In this document: positions 17,314 to 25,191 of the stretch, in pieces
Layout: the number at the start of each line of letters is the position of its first letter
Numbering within the stretch: the first letter of the stretch is position 1
Source: Zoogloea sp. 1C4
GTDB lineage: Bacteria > Pseudomonadota > Gammaproteobacteria > Burkholderiales > Rhodocyclaceae
Assembly: GCF_009469605.1 (NCBI RefSeq)
Contig: NZ_SSXU01000001.1
Location: 186,001-250,000 of the forward strand
Length of the DNA: 64,000 nt
Direction: 5' to 3'
Position numbers and translations under genes: made by a program
Notes under the pieces: generated by a model
Databases searched by the model: none
What the model saw: only the letters and a program-made list of their open reading frames with translations
Told to the model about the DNA's origin: nothing

Positions 17314-17394
17314 TCGCCGCCGGCTCGGGCCGCTTGGCACCGCCGGCCCCGCGCCCGTAAGCTACGGGGCTCCGGCCTCTCCGCGTCCCCTGCC

Positions 17395-18420
17395 ATGTTC
17401 CGAATCCGCACCCTTGCCGCGGCCACCGCCGCGCTCCTCGCCACCTTCGTCACGCCAGCCCACGCCGGCAAGACCCTCGACGCCATCAAGGCCAAGGGGC
17501 AGCTCGCCTGCGGCGTGAGCACCGGCGTGATCGGCTTCTCCGCCGCCGACAGCCAGGGCCAGTGGCGCGGGCTCGACGTGGACGTGTGCCGGGCGCTCGC
17601 CGCGGCGGTGCTGGGCGACCCGAACAAGGTGCGCTGGGTGCCCCTCAACTCCCAGCAGCGCTTCACCGCCATCCAGTCGGGCGAGGTGGACATCCTCTCC
17701 CGCAACACAACCTGGAGCCTGACCCGCGACGCCGGCCTGGGCCTGCACTTCACCGCCGTCACCTACTACGACGGCCAGGGCTTCCTGGTGGCGAAGAAGT
17801 CCAAAGTCACCAGCGCAAAGCAGCTCAAGAACGCCGAGATCTGTGTGCAGTCCGGCACCACCACCGAACGCAACCTCGCCGACTGGTTCCGCGCCCAGGG
17901 CATCAAGGTCAAGCCGGTGGTCTTCGAGAAGTTCGAGCCGTCCATCAAGGCCTTCTTCAGCGGCCGCTGCCAGGCCTACACCACCGACGCCTCGGCGCTG
18001 GCCTTCATCCGCACCAAGGAAGCCCCCAATCCGGACGACTACCTGGTGCTGCCCGAGATCATCTCCAAGGAGCCCCTCGGCCCGGCCGTCCGCCGCGGCG
18101 ACGACGAGTGGTTTGCCGTCGTCAAATGGGTAGTCCAGGCGCTCGTCGAAGCTGAAGAGCTGGGCATCACCCAGGCAAAGGTGGACGCCCTCAAGGCCTC
18201 GCCCGACCCGGCCATCCAGCGCTTCCTGGGTGTGGGCGAAGACCTGGGCAAGAGCCTCGGCCTCGACCGGGAATGGGCCGCCCGGGCCGTCAAGGCCGGC
18301 GGCAACTACGGCGAACTCTTCGAGCGCAACGTGGGCGCCGGCTCGCCCCTCAAGCTGCCCCGCGGCCTCAACGCCCAGTGGAACAAGGGCGGCCTGATGT
18401 ACGGCCTGCCGCTGCGCTGA
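17395..18420 (+). CDS. aapJ: Periplasmic amino acid-binding protein, AapJ/BztA family
   Basis: 341 aa with a Sec signal peptide (MFRIRTLAAATAALLATFVTPAHA). The mature start KTLDAIKAKGQLACGVSTG and motifs GLDVDVCRALAAAVLGD, LSRNTTWSLTRDAG and CVQSGTTTERNLADWF are typical of general L-amino acid-binding proteins. It delivers amino acids to the permease pair encoded next. The aapJQM order matches general amino acid transporters, but no ATPase gene follows. Confidence 0.9.
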   Translation: MFRIRTLAAATAALLATFVTPAHAGKTLDAIKAKGQLACGVSTGVIGFSAADSQGQWRGLDVDVCRALAAAVLGDPNKVRWVPLNSQQRFTAIQSGEVDILSRNTTWSLTRDAGLGLHFTAVTYYDGQGFLVAKKSKVTSAKQLKNAEICVQSGTTTERNLADWFRAQGIKVKPVVFEKFEPSIKAFFSGRCQAYTTDASALAFIRTKEAPNPDDYLVLPEIISKEPLGPAVRRGDDEWFAVVKWVVQALVEAEELGITQAKVDALKASPDPAIQRFLGVGEDLGKSLGLDREWAARAVKAGGNYGELFERNVGAGSPLKLPRGLNAQWNKGGLMYGLPLR

Positions 18421-18454
18421 TTCCATCGCGGGCCCCGCGCCCGCGACACCTGCA

Positions 18455-19417
18455 ATGCACGCAAAACAGCTCTCCCGCATCGCCGTCCAGGCGCTGATCG
18501 TCCTCGCCGTCGCCGGCCTGCTGGCGCTGCTCGCCACGACCACCGCCAGCCACCTCGCCCAGCGCGGCATCCGCAGCGGCTTCGATTTCCTGCTCGAGCC
18601 CGCCGGCTTCACCCTGGGCGAGAGCGCGATCCCGCTGGACGCCGGCGATTCGACCCTGCTGGCCTTCGCCGCCGGCCTCGCCAACACCCTGCGCCTGGCC
18701 CTGCCCGGCGCCGCGCTGGCCCTGGGGCTGGGCGTGCTGGTGGGCTTCGGCCGGCTCGCCGAGCATCCGCTCGTGCGCGGCCTCGCCCGCGCCTTCGTGA
18801 ATGCCTTCCGTAACATCCCGCTGCTGCTCCAGCTGCTGGCGTGGTATTTCATCCTCACCGACCTGTTGCCCGCCTCCGACGCCGCGCTGCGCCTCGCACC
18901 CGGCGTGTTCCTCAGCAAATCCGGGCTGGCCCTGCCCTGGTGGGGCGAGGCCGGCTTCGAGATCCCCGAGCCCGCCGGCTTCGGCATCGATGGCGGCGCC
19001 CGCCTCACGCCGGAATACCTGGCGATGCTGATTGGCCTGGTGATCTACACCGCCGCCTACATCGCCGAGATTCTGCGCGCGGCGGTCGAGGCCCTGCCCC
19101 CCGGCCAGCGCCTCGCCGCGCTGGCGATGGGCATGACGCCGCGCCAGACCTTCCGCCTCGTGCTGCTGCCCCAGGCCTGGCGCGCCGCGCTGCCGCCCGT
19201 CACCAGCCAGCTCCTCAACCTGTTCAAGAATGCCTCCCTGGCGGTGGCCATCGGCTATCCCGATCTGGTCTCGGTGGCCGGCACCAGCCTCAACCAGACC
19301 GGCCGCGCCATCGAATGCCTCTCCATCGTGATCGCGGTGTACCTGCTGCTGTCGCTGGCGGGCGCGGCGGTGAGCCACCGGCTCGAACGGCACGTGCTGC
19401 GGGGCGGTGTCGCGTGA
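18455..19417 (+). CDS. aapQ: Amino acid ABC transporter permease, AapQ family
   Basis: 320 aa integral membrane protein. It has a typical insertion of about 90 residues between the first and later TM helices, and the NAFRNIPLLLQLLAWYF and YTAAYIAEILRAAVEALPPGQRLAALAMGM segments. The latter is the coupling (EAA) loop that docks the ATPase. It pairs with AapM, whose ATG overlaps this gene's TGA. Translation of the pair is coupled. Confidence 0.9.
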   Translation: MHAKQLSRIAVQALIVLAVAGLLALLATTTASHLAQRGIRSGFDFLLEPAGFTLGESAIPLDAGDSTLLAFAAGLANTLRLALPGAALALGLGVLVGFGRLAEHPLVRGLARAFVNAFRNIPLLLQLLAWYFILTDLLPASDAALRLAPGVFLSKSGLALPWWGEAGFEIPEPAGFGIDGGARLTPEYLAMLIGLVIYTAAYIAEILRAAVEALPPGQRLAALAMGMTPRQTFRLVLLPQAWRAALPPVTSQLLNLFKNASLAVAIGYPDLVSVAGTSLNQTGRAIECLSIVIAVYLLLSLAGAAVSHRLERHVLRGGVA

Positions 19418-20454
19418 TGGGCACCGTGCTCGCTCCGATCCGCCGCCGGCTGTTCGGCGACGCCCTCAGCACGGCGCTCACGCTGCTCGTGGTCGCCGCC
19501 GCCCTCGTGGCCTTGCCGCCGCTGCTGCGCTGGGCGGTGCTGAACGCCGTGTTCAGGCCCGACGCCGCCGCCTGCACCGCCCTCGACCACGCCGGCGCCT
19601 GCTGGGGCGTGGTGGCCGAAAAAGCACGCTTCATCCTGCTCGGTCGCTACCCCGGCGACGAAAGCTGGCGGCCCATCGCCGCCGCCGGGCTGATCGTCGC
19701 CAGCTGGCTGGCGGTCGCCTTCGGGCGCATCGGCGGACGCGCGGCATTGGTGGCGCTGGCACTCCCGCCCGTCGTCGCCGTGCCGCTACTGGGCGGCGGT
19801 TTTGCCGGCCTCGCCCCGGTGCCAACCGAACTTTGGGGCGGCCTGCCGCTGACCCTGCTCCTCACCGCCGGCGGCATGGCCGGCGCGCTGCCGCTGGGCA
19901 TTGCGGTGGCTTACGGACGACGCTCGAAGCTGCCGGTGCTGCGCGGTCTGCTCACGGCCTATGTGGAACTCGCGCGGGGGATTCCGCTCATCGCCGCGCT
20001 GTTCGTGGCGTCGTTCCTGCTGCCGCTGTTCTTTCCGGACGGCGTGGCCCTCGACATGCTGTGGCGGGTGCTGATCGCCATCGTGCTGTTCGCCGCGGCC
20101 TATCTGTCGGAGATCATCCGCGGCGGCCTGCAGGCGATCCGCCCCGGCCAGCTCGACGCCGCCGCCGCGCTGGGCCTCTCGCCGTGGCAGACCCAGCGCT
20201 GGATCGTGCTGCCCCAGGTGCTGCGGGCCGCCGCGCCGTCGCTGGCCAACAGCGCCATCGCCCTGTTCAAGGACACGTCCCTGGTCACCGTGGTGAGCCT
20301 GTACGAGCTCACCGGCTCGCTGGGCCTCGCCCTCGCCGGCGATGGCGAATGGCGGCCGTTCTACCTGGAAGCCTGGCTCTTCATCGCCGCCATCTACTGG
20401 CTGGGCTGCGCGCTGCTGGCGCGGATCAGCGCCGCAATACCGCGACAGCCTTGA
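19417..20454 (+). CDS. aapM: Amino acid ABC transporter permease, AapM family
   Basis: 345 aa from the ATG at 19417, overlapping the aapQ stop. Multiple TM helices; EAA loop AAYLSEIIRGGLQAIRPGQLDAAAALGLSPWQTQRWIVLPQ. The segment YVELARGIPLIAALFVASF is the AapM/HisM counterpart. The expected next gene, aapP (ATPase), is absent. The 3' end is followed by a remnant resembling a ridA end and then a convergent lysR. Confidence 0.9.
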   Translation: MGTVLAPIRRRLFGDALSTALTLLVVAAALVALPPLLRWAVLNAVFRPDAAACTALDHAGACWGVVAEKARFILLGRYPGDESWRPIAAAGLIVASWLAVAFGRIGGRAALVALALPPVVAVPLLGGGFAGLAPVPTELWGGLPLTLLLTAGGMAGALPLGIAVAYGRRSKLPVLRGLLTAYVELARGIPLIAALFVASFLLPLFFPDGVALDMLWRVLIAIVLFAAAYLSEIIRGGLQAIRPGQLDAAAALGLSPWQTQRWIVLPQVLRAAAPSLANSAIALFKDTSLVTVVSLYELTGSLGLALAGDGEWRPFYLEAWLFIAAIYWLGCALLARISAAIPRQP

Positions 20455-20479
20455 TCTCGATGATGTAGCCCGGCGGGTC
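20426..20479 (-). pseudogene. Possible remnant of a ridA (YjgF/YER057c) 3' end
   Basis: The minus strand encodes CDPPGYIIEIKAVAVLRR followed by a stop at 20426-20428. This closely resembles the C-terminal strand of RidA proteins (E. coli YjgF ends KIEIEAIAVRR). Nothing RidA-like continues further upstream, where a 22-bp palindrome and the lysR stop follow. It is therefore at most the last 18 or so codons of a lost deaminase gene. It overlaps the 3' end of aapM on the other strand. The match is short and could be chance. Confidence 0.45.
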
Positions 20480-20488
20480 GCACCGATG

Positions 20489-20510
20489 GTGCTCCGCTGC
20501 AGCGGAGCAC
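20489..20510. repeat. 22-bp perfect palindrome between aapM and lysR
   Basis: GTGCTCCGCTG followed by its exact reverse complement CAGCGGAGCAC, with no loop. It lies between two convergent genes, 35 bp past aapM and 9 bp past the end of lysR. No T tract follows, so it is a weak terminator candidate at best. It may instead mark the junction of the deletion that removed most of a ridA-like gene. Confidence 0.65.
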
Positions 20511-20518
20511 AGGCTCCC

Positions 20519-21418
20519 CTAAGCCGCAGCCCCCGTCGCCACCTCGGTCAGAATCTCCGCCAGCCGCCGTACGCCCGGGCCGGCAAAATCCGGATCGGCG
20601 ATCACCAGGTACAGCGTCACCCGCCGCAGCTCGGCGCCGCCGAGGGGCAGCGGCTTGAGCCGCCCGTCGCCCAGCTCGCGCAGGATGTGGGCCTCCGGAT
20701 ACCACGCAAAGCCGTGGCCGGCGCAGGCCGCGGCGATCGACATGGCCATGCTGCCAAAGGTCCAGCGCTGCTCCACCTCCACGGTGGTGCTGCGCCGGTC
20801 GCGCACCGAGCCCGTGGCCCTCACCTGCAGGTGCCGCCACGGGCGCAGATCCTTCTCGCCCAGCTCGCGCCCCAGCCGATGGAGCGGATGATCCGGCGAG
20901 GCCACCGCCAGCAGCGGCATGTCGAGGAGCGGCGTACCCAGAAAGCCCGGCGGGATGTGGGGCGTCACCGCCACGTCGGCCTGCCCGCCCAGCAGCGCCT
21001 CGGCGGTGCCGCCCAGCACCGATTCGATCACCTCGATGCGCGTCCGCGGCGCCTCGGCGCCAAAGCGCGCCAGGGCCTCCAGCAGCAGATCCGGCGGAAA
21101 GAGCACCTCCGCCGCCAGCCCGATCTCCGCCTCCCAGCCCGCCGACAGCTTGCGCGCCGCCTGCTCCAGATCGCCCGCCTCGGCCACCAGCGCCAGCGCC
21201 CGGCGATACAGCATGTGGCCGGTGGGCGTGAGCACCGCCTTGCGCCCGTGGATCTCGAAGGCCTTCACGCCCAGCACGGTTTCGATCTTCTGCACCGCGT
21301 AGGTGACGGCCGACTGGCTCTTGAACAACGCCTCGGCCGCCTGGGCGTAGCCGCCGGCATCCACCACGGCGATGAGGGCCCGCCACTGGTCGAGGCTGAG
21401 ATGGGGGGTGACGGTCAT
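20519..21418 (-). CDS. LysR-family transcriptional regulator
   Basis: 299 aa. N-terminal winged HTH (LDQWRALIAVVDAGGYAQAAEALFKSQSAVTYAVQKIE) and a periplasmic-binding-like effector domain from about residue 90. It is divergent from azoR with a 100-bp AT-rich gap holding candidate operators, so it most likely controls azoR and the pirin gene as well as itself. The inducer is unknown; quinone- or azo-type electrophiles are suggested by the neighbour's function. Confidence 0.9.
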   Translation of the reverse strand: MTVTPHLSLDQWRALIAVVDAGGYAQAAEALFKSQSAVTYAVQKIETVLGVKAFEIHGRKAVLTPTGHMLYRRALALVAEAGDLEQAARKLSAGWEAEIGLAAEVLFPPDLLLEALARFGAEAPRTRIEVIESVLGGTAEALLGGQADVAVTPHIPPGFLGTPLLDMPLLAVASPDHPLHRLGRELGEKDLRPWRHLQVRATGSVRDRRSTTVEVEQRWTFGSMAMSIAAACAGHGFAWYPEAHILRELGDGRLKPLPLGGAELRRVTLYLVIADPDFAGPGVRRLAEILTEVATGAAA

Positions 21419-21518
21419 TGATCAGATCATTAGATATATTTAAACGAAATCTTCTACTTTTTTATCGCTCCGGTAAATCATTAAATAGACACATCCCAAC
21501 ACCACCGGAGCTCTCAAA
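21419..21518. promoter_or_regulatory. Divergent lysR / azoR control region
   Basis: 100 bp, much more AT-rich than its surroundings. An imperfect direct repeat ATCATTAgATA (21426-21436) and ATCATTAaATA (21477-21487) may be regulator half-sites. Promoters for both genes must lie here, but no strong -35/-10 pair stands out. Confidence 0.5.
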
Positions 21519-22121
21519 ATGACCACCCTGCTCAAGATCAACGCCAGCCTGTTCTCCAACCAGGGCCAGTCCAGCCAACTCGCCGACCGCTTCGTCGCCG
21601 CCTACGTGGCCGCACACCCCGGCGCCACCGTGATCGACCGCGACCTGGCCGCCAACCCCGTGCCGCACCTGGACGCCGAGCGCTTCCTGTCCTTCCTGGC
21701 CAAGCCCGAAGCACGCAGCGAAGCACAGCAAGCCGTCGTCGCCTTCTCCGACGCGCTGATCGACGAACTCCGCCGGGCCGACCAGATCGTGATCGGGCTG
21801 CCCATGTACAACTTTGGCGTGCCTTCCACGCTCAAAGCCTATTTCGACCACATCGCCCGCGCCGGCGTCACCTTCCGCTACACCGAGAACGGCCCCGAAG
21901 GCCTGCTCACCGGCAAGAAGGCGACCGTGCTCGCCGCCCGCGGTGGCAAGTACGCCGGCACCCCGAAGGACAGCCAGACCACCTACGTCCGCGACTTCCT
22001 CGCCTTCATCGGGATCACCGACGTGGAATTTGTGTACGCCGAAGGCCTCAACATGGGTGAGGAAAGCAAGTCCGCCGCCCTCGCCGCCGCCCACGCCCAG
22101 GTCGCCGAACTGGCCGCCTGA
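21519..22121 (+). CDS. azoR: FMN-dependent NADH-azoreductase
   Basis: 200 aa flavodoxin-like fold. The phosphate-binding segment NASLFSNQGQSSQLADRF, GLPMYNFGVPSTLKAYFDHIARAGVTF and LAARGGKYAG are the AzoR family blocks. It reduces quinones and azo compounds by two-electron transfer from NADH, protecting against electrophile stress. A GGAG ribosome site lies upstream. It is divergent from the LysR gene and followed 15 bp later by a pirin gene, a common azoR/pirin pairing. Confidence 0.92.
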   Translation: MTTLLKINASLFSNQGQSSQLADRFVAAYVAAHPGATVIDRDLAANPVPHLDAERFLSFLAKPEARSEAQQAVVAFSDALIDELRRADQIVIGLPMYNFGVPSTLKAYFDHIARAGVTFRYTENGPEGLLTGKKATVLAARGGKYAGTPKDSQTTYVRDFLAFIGITDVEFVYAEGLNMGEESKSAALAAAHAQVAELAA

Positions 22122-22136
22122 AAACCGGAGACCGCC

Positions 22137-22982
22137 ATGACCACCCGCAGCCTGACCGCCATCATCCCCTCCATCCCGGTGTCCGACGGCGCCGGCGTCA
22201 AGCTGCGGCGCAGCCTCGGCCACAGCCAGCGCCTCGACCCCTTCCTGATGCTCGACGAGTTCGCCTCGGAGAACCCGGACGACTACATCGCCGGCTTTCC
22301 GCCGCACCCGCACCGGGGATTCGAGACCGTCACCTACATGCTCGCCGGGGATTTCGAACACCGCGACCACCTGGGCCACACCGGCCACCTGCGCGGCGGC
22401 GGCGCCCAGTGGATGACCGCCGGGCGCGGCATCATCCACTCGGAGATGCCGCTCCAGGACAGCGGGCGGCTCCACGGCTTCCAGTTCTGGATCAACCTGC
22501 CCGCCGCCGAGAAGATGAAGCCCGCCGGCTACCGGGACATCCAGCCCGAGGAAATCCCCGAGGTCGCGATCCCCGGCGGCAGCGTGAAGGTCGTCGCCGG
22601 CACCCTCGACGGCGTGGGCCACGCGCCGGTGCCGGGCCCGATCCAGGGCCTGTCCACCGCGCCGCTGTTCCTCGACGTGCGCCTTGAAGCCGGCGCGGCC
22701 TTCGCCCAGTCGGTCGAAGCCGGCCACACCGCCTTCCTCTACCCCTACGCCGGCAGCCTGCAGGTGGGCGACGAAGGCCGCACGCTGCCCGCCCGCCAGG
22801 CCGGCGTGCTGTCGGCGGGCGAGCGCATCGCGGTGACGGCCGGCAACGAGGGCGCGAGCTTCCTGCTGCTGGCTGCCCGGCCCCTGGGCGAGCCGGTGGT
22901 GCAGTACGGCCCCTTCGTGATGAACACCCGCGAAGAGATCGAGCAGGCCCTGGCCGACTACCGGGACGGCACCCTGGCCTGA
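22137..22982 (+). CDS. Pirin-family cupin protein
   Basis: 281 aa bicupin. The N-terminal cupin has the pirin metal motif: PPHPHRGFETVTYML, then GGGAQWMTAGRGIIHSEMP, giving the three-His one-Glu site. Some bacterial pirins are quercetin 2,3-dioxygenases; others are redox-linked regulators. The C-terminal cupin (about residues 175-281) is intact. It is probably cotranscribed with azoR. The substrate cannot be decided from sequence. Confidence 0.9.
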   Translation: MTTRSLTAIIPSIPVSDGAGVKLRRSLGHSQRLDPFLMLDEFASENPDDYIAGFPPHPHRGFETVTYMLAGDFEHRDHLGHTGHLRGGGAQWMTAGRGIIHSEMPLQDSGRLHGFQFWINLPAAEKMKPAGYRDIQPEEIPEVAIPGGSVKVVAGTLDGVGHAPVPGPIQGLSTAPLFLDVRLEAGAAFAQSVEAGHTAFLYPYAGSLQVGDEGRTLPARQAGVLSAGERIAVTAGNEGASFLLLAARPLGEPVVQYGPFVMNTREEIEQALADYRDGTLA

Positions 22983-23060
22983 AACATCGGCACACCAAAA
23001 TCCCGAACACGGCGCTACGGCGCCGTGTCACATTCGGGAGATCGAAAACAGGAGCACACC

Positions 23061-23408
23061 ATGGCCGGCTTTGAAAACTACGCCCAGGACACCCACGACA
23101 TCGAACTCGAGATCGAACGCAAGGGCGTCGCCCTGGGCATCGACTGGACCAACGAAGACGCCGTGCGCGCCCTCGCCCGGGAGGCGCTGGATTTTGCCGG
23201 CGCCGCCGAGAAGGACAAGGAGCTCGACGCCAACCACCTCGACTACGCCCGCCTCGCCAAGCTGGAGCTCTTCGGCCTCGCCGGGCTGATGCTGCGCACG
23301 ATGCAGGAGAGCGCATCCGCCGCCGGCTTCGAGAGCCACGGCGGCGACGCCTGGAAGGCCTTCGCCCGCGCCCTGTGGGCTGAGAAGAACCTCCGTCGCC
23401 CTGACTGA
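23061..23408 (+). CDS. Small conserved-looking helical protein of unknown function
   Basis: 115 aa from the ATG at 23061 (CAGGAG ribosome site). Soluble, acidic and mostly helical by composition, with no signal peptide. The C-terminal half (YARLAKLELFGLAGLMLRTMQESASAAGFES) is the most ordered segment. Cysteine-free. No family is recognised. It follows the pirin gene by 78 bp on the same strand and may be part of its transcript. Confidence 0.7.
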   Translation: MAGFENYAQDTHDIELEIERKGVALGIDWTNEDAVRALAREALDFAGAAEKDKELDANHLDYARLAKLELFGLAGLMLRTMQESASAAGFESHGGDAWKAFARALWAEKNLRRPD

Positions 23409-23752
23409 CCGCTACCGCCCGCAAACTGTCGGATACCGTTCGTCGGTCTGCCAGAGCACGCCTTGATTTGCCAAATTGCATGTGCTTGACTGCACTGGCA
23501 GAGGCAGTCGATACAAGTGTTTTCCACCATCATCCTGACATGAGGGCATTGGTTTGCGCCTTGCCGGGCCGTGTTCCGCACGCGCCTCTCCGACGGCAGG
23601 GGCGCGACATGTTACCAAGCTGTTTCATCTCGTCGCCGAGGGTTTACGTTTCATCCGAATGGTGTAGATTGCATACGTAAACGCGGTGATCGGCAGCACG
23701 CAAGGCAAACCCCCAACTTTGCATCAATGGCCCAGTCAGGGAAGGCGATGAA
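23409..23752 (+). promoter_or_regulatory. 344-bp gene-free region upstream of the eCIS operon
   Basis: No gene is visible, and GC content is lower than on either side. A weak promoter-like TTGACT at 23486 with GATACA at 23510 (18-bp spacer) is present. Nearer the operon is a better candidate: -35-like TTTACG (23643-23648), 16-bp spacer and -10-like TAGATT (23665-23670). This second candidate lies within an 8-bp inverted repeat listed separately. The first eCIS start codon is at 23753 with a GGGAAGG ribosome site. Confidence 0.5.
23642..23682. promoter_or_regulatory. Inverted repeat framing the likely eCIS promoter
   Basis: GTTTACGT (23642-23649) and its exact reverse complement ACGTAAAC (23675-23682) are 25 bp apart. 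The candidate -10 TAGATT lies between the arms and the candidate -35 overlaps the left arm. This is the geometry of a dimeric repressor operator controlling the whole payload and tail operon. No cognate regulator gene is present in the cluster. Confidence 0.5.
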
Positions 23753-24319
23753 ATGTTTATAGCCGGAACAAGCGCCACCCTCCGACGCCTGATCGAGGAT
23801 CAGCTCGTGGCCTCTGGTGGGCTCGACGGCTACGATGTCCAGCTGTTCTCCACCCGCAATTTCACCGGCACCATCACCAACAAGGTTGCGCTCTTCCTGT
23901 ACCGCGTCGAGGTGGATGAATCCCGGCGCAACGTCGATCTCCCCCGCCTCGCCCCCAACGCGCCCCGCCGCCAGGCCCTCGGGCTCGAACTGCACTACCT
24001 GCTCACCGTGTGGGGCCAGCGCAACGCCGAAGGCGAGCAGGTGATGCTGGCGCGCTGCATGGACATCCTCGACCGCCACGCGCTCATCACCGGCCCGCTC
24101 CTCGACCCGGCCTACCCGTGGGAGCCCGAAGACAGCCTGCGGGTGGCCATCAATCACCTCTCCACCGAAGACATGCTGCGCCTGTGGGACAGCCTCGAGC
24201 CGCCCTACCAGCTGTCGGTGCCCTACGTCGTGCGTACCGCCCGGCTCGCCGCCCGCGACCGGCCCGACCCGGCCATCGCCGATTCGCGCACGCTGGTCTT
24301 CACGCCCCAGGTGCCGTGA
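23753..24319 (+). CDS. eCIS tail-terminator/cap protein, Pvc16-like (DUF4255)
   Basis: 188 aa, soluble. The opening TSATLRRLIEDQLV and the later FSTRNFTGTITNKVALFLYRVEVDESRRN and LGLELHYLLTVWG segments are typical of DUF4255 proteins, the Afp16/Pvc16 family. Afp16 caps the distal end of the sheath-tube and fixes its length. First gene of the cluster. Its stop overlaps the next ATG (TGATG). Confidence 0.82.
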   Translation: MFIAGTSATLRRLIEDQLVASGGLDGYDVQLFSTRNFTGTITNKVALFLYRVEVDESRRNVDLPRLAPNAPRRQALGLELHYLLTVWGQRNAEGEQVMLARCMDILDRHALITGPLLDPAYPWEPEDSLRVAINHLSTEDMLRLWDSLEPPYQLSVPYVVRTARLAARDRPDPAIADSRTLVFTPQVP

Positions 24320-25173
24320 TGCTCGCCGCCTCCGATACGCCCCTCGGCTGGGCCGCCCGCCACTCGCCAGACCGCATCACCGCGGTCGGCGTGCTGGCCG
24401 TGAAGGTACGGCGCCACCTCACCGACGGCACCGACCCCGGCCTCACCCCCATCCCGGGCCTGCGGGTGCGCGTCGCCGGCCAGGCCGAACAGCCCCTGTG
24501 GCACCAATCCACCGGCCTCTATGGTTTCCTAGACATCCCGGCCGGCGAAGCCCGCGTCGAGATCGACGACCCCACCGGCCGCTACCAGCCCCAGGCCATC
24601 ACCGCCACCGTGCCCGACCGGGCCGATCTCAAAGCCGCCCTCGAAGCCGGCGAAGCGCCCCCCGCCGTGCCCGCCCCGGCCTACCCGGAAGTCTCCCTGC
24701 GCCCCGGCCTGACCATGGCCCTGCCCCCCGGCACCAGCGCCCTGTGGGGCGTGCTGCGGGATGCCGGCCGGCCGATGCCCGGCGCGCTGCTCACCATCGC
24801 CACCGTGCAGGGCGGCGCCGCCGACAGCGTGACCGCCCTCAGCGGCCCCGACGGCAGCTACCTGCTGGTGCTGCCCTTCGAGGTCATCGACCGCAGCGTG
24901 ACCCCGCCGCTGCGCGCCTTCGAACGCGCCCTCACCGTGTTCGCCCCGCGCCCGGCCCTGGCCACCGCGCTCGCGACCAAAGGTTTTCTGGCCGGACAAC
25001 CGGCCAATGTCTTCGGACTCACCGCGGCCGCGCGCAATGCGCTGTTCCTGCCGCGCGACTTCCAACTGCGTGAAGCTGGCGGCACCCTGCACCCGCAGGT
25101 CGGCGGCCAGAATCCGCCCGCTTCGGTTTCGGTCGGCGCACGGGTCCGGCTGGATATCGAGTTGTTACCCTAG
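24319..25173 (+). CDS. eCIS-cluster protein with two carboxypeptidase-regulatory-like beta-sandwich modules
   Basis: 284 aa from the ATG at 24319. Two repeats look like CarboxypepD_reg-type beta-sandwiches: GLRVRVAGQ...GLYGFLDIPAGEARVEI (about residues 45-80) and WGVLRDAGRPMPGALLTI...GPDGSYLLVLP (about 145-195). The C-terminal region contains LPRDFQLREAGG. No signal peptide. It lies between the cap and first sheath genes, so it is probably a structural accessory or surface-displayed part of the particle. It is not one of the named Afp/PVC core proteins. Confidence 0.6.
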   Translation: MLAASDTPLGWAARHSPDRITAVGVLAVKVRRHLTDGTDPGLTPIPGLRVRVAGQAEQPLWHQSTGLYGFLDIPAGEARVEIDDPTGRYQPQAITATVPDRADLKAALEAGEAPPAVPAPAYPEVSLRPGLTMALPPGTSALWGVLRDAGRPMPGALLTIATVQGGAADSVTALSGPDGSYLLVLPFEVIDRSVTPPLRAFERALTVFAPRPALATALATKGFLAGQPANVFGLTAAARNALFLPRDFQLREAGGTLHPQVGGQNPPASVSVGARVRLDIELLP

Positions 25174-25191
25174 CCAAGATGGAGGCTCGAA

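Noticed and set aside
20489-20510. Rho-independent terminator for aapM or lysR
   Set aside because: A perfect palindrome is present, but no T tract follows on either strand, so it was listed only as a repeat.
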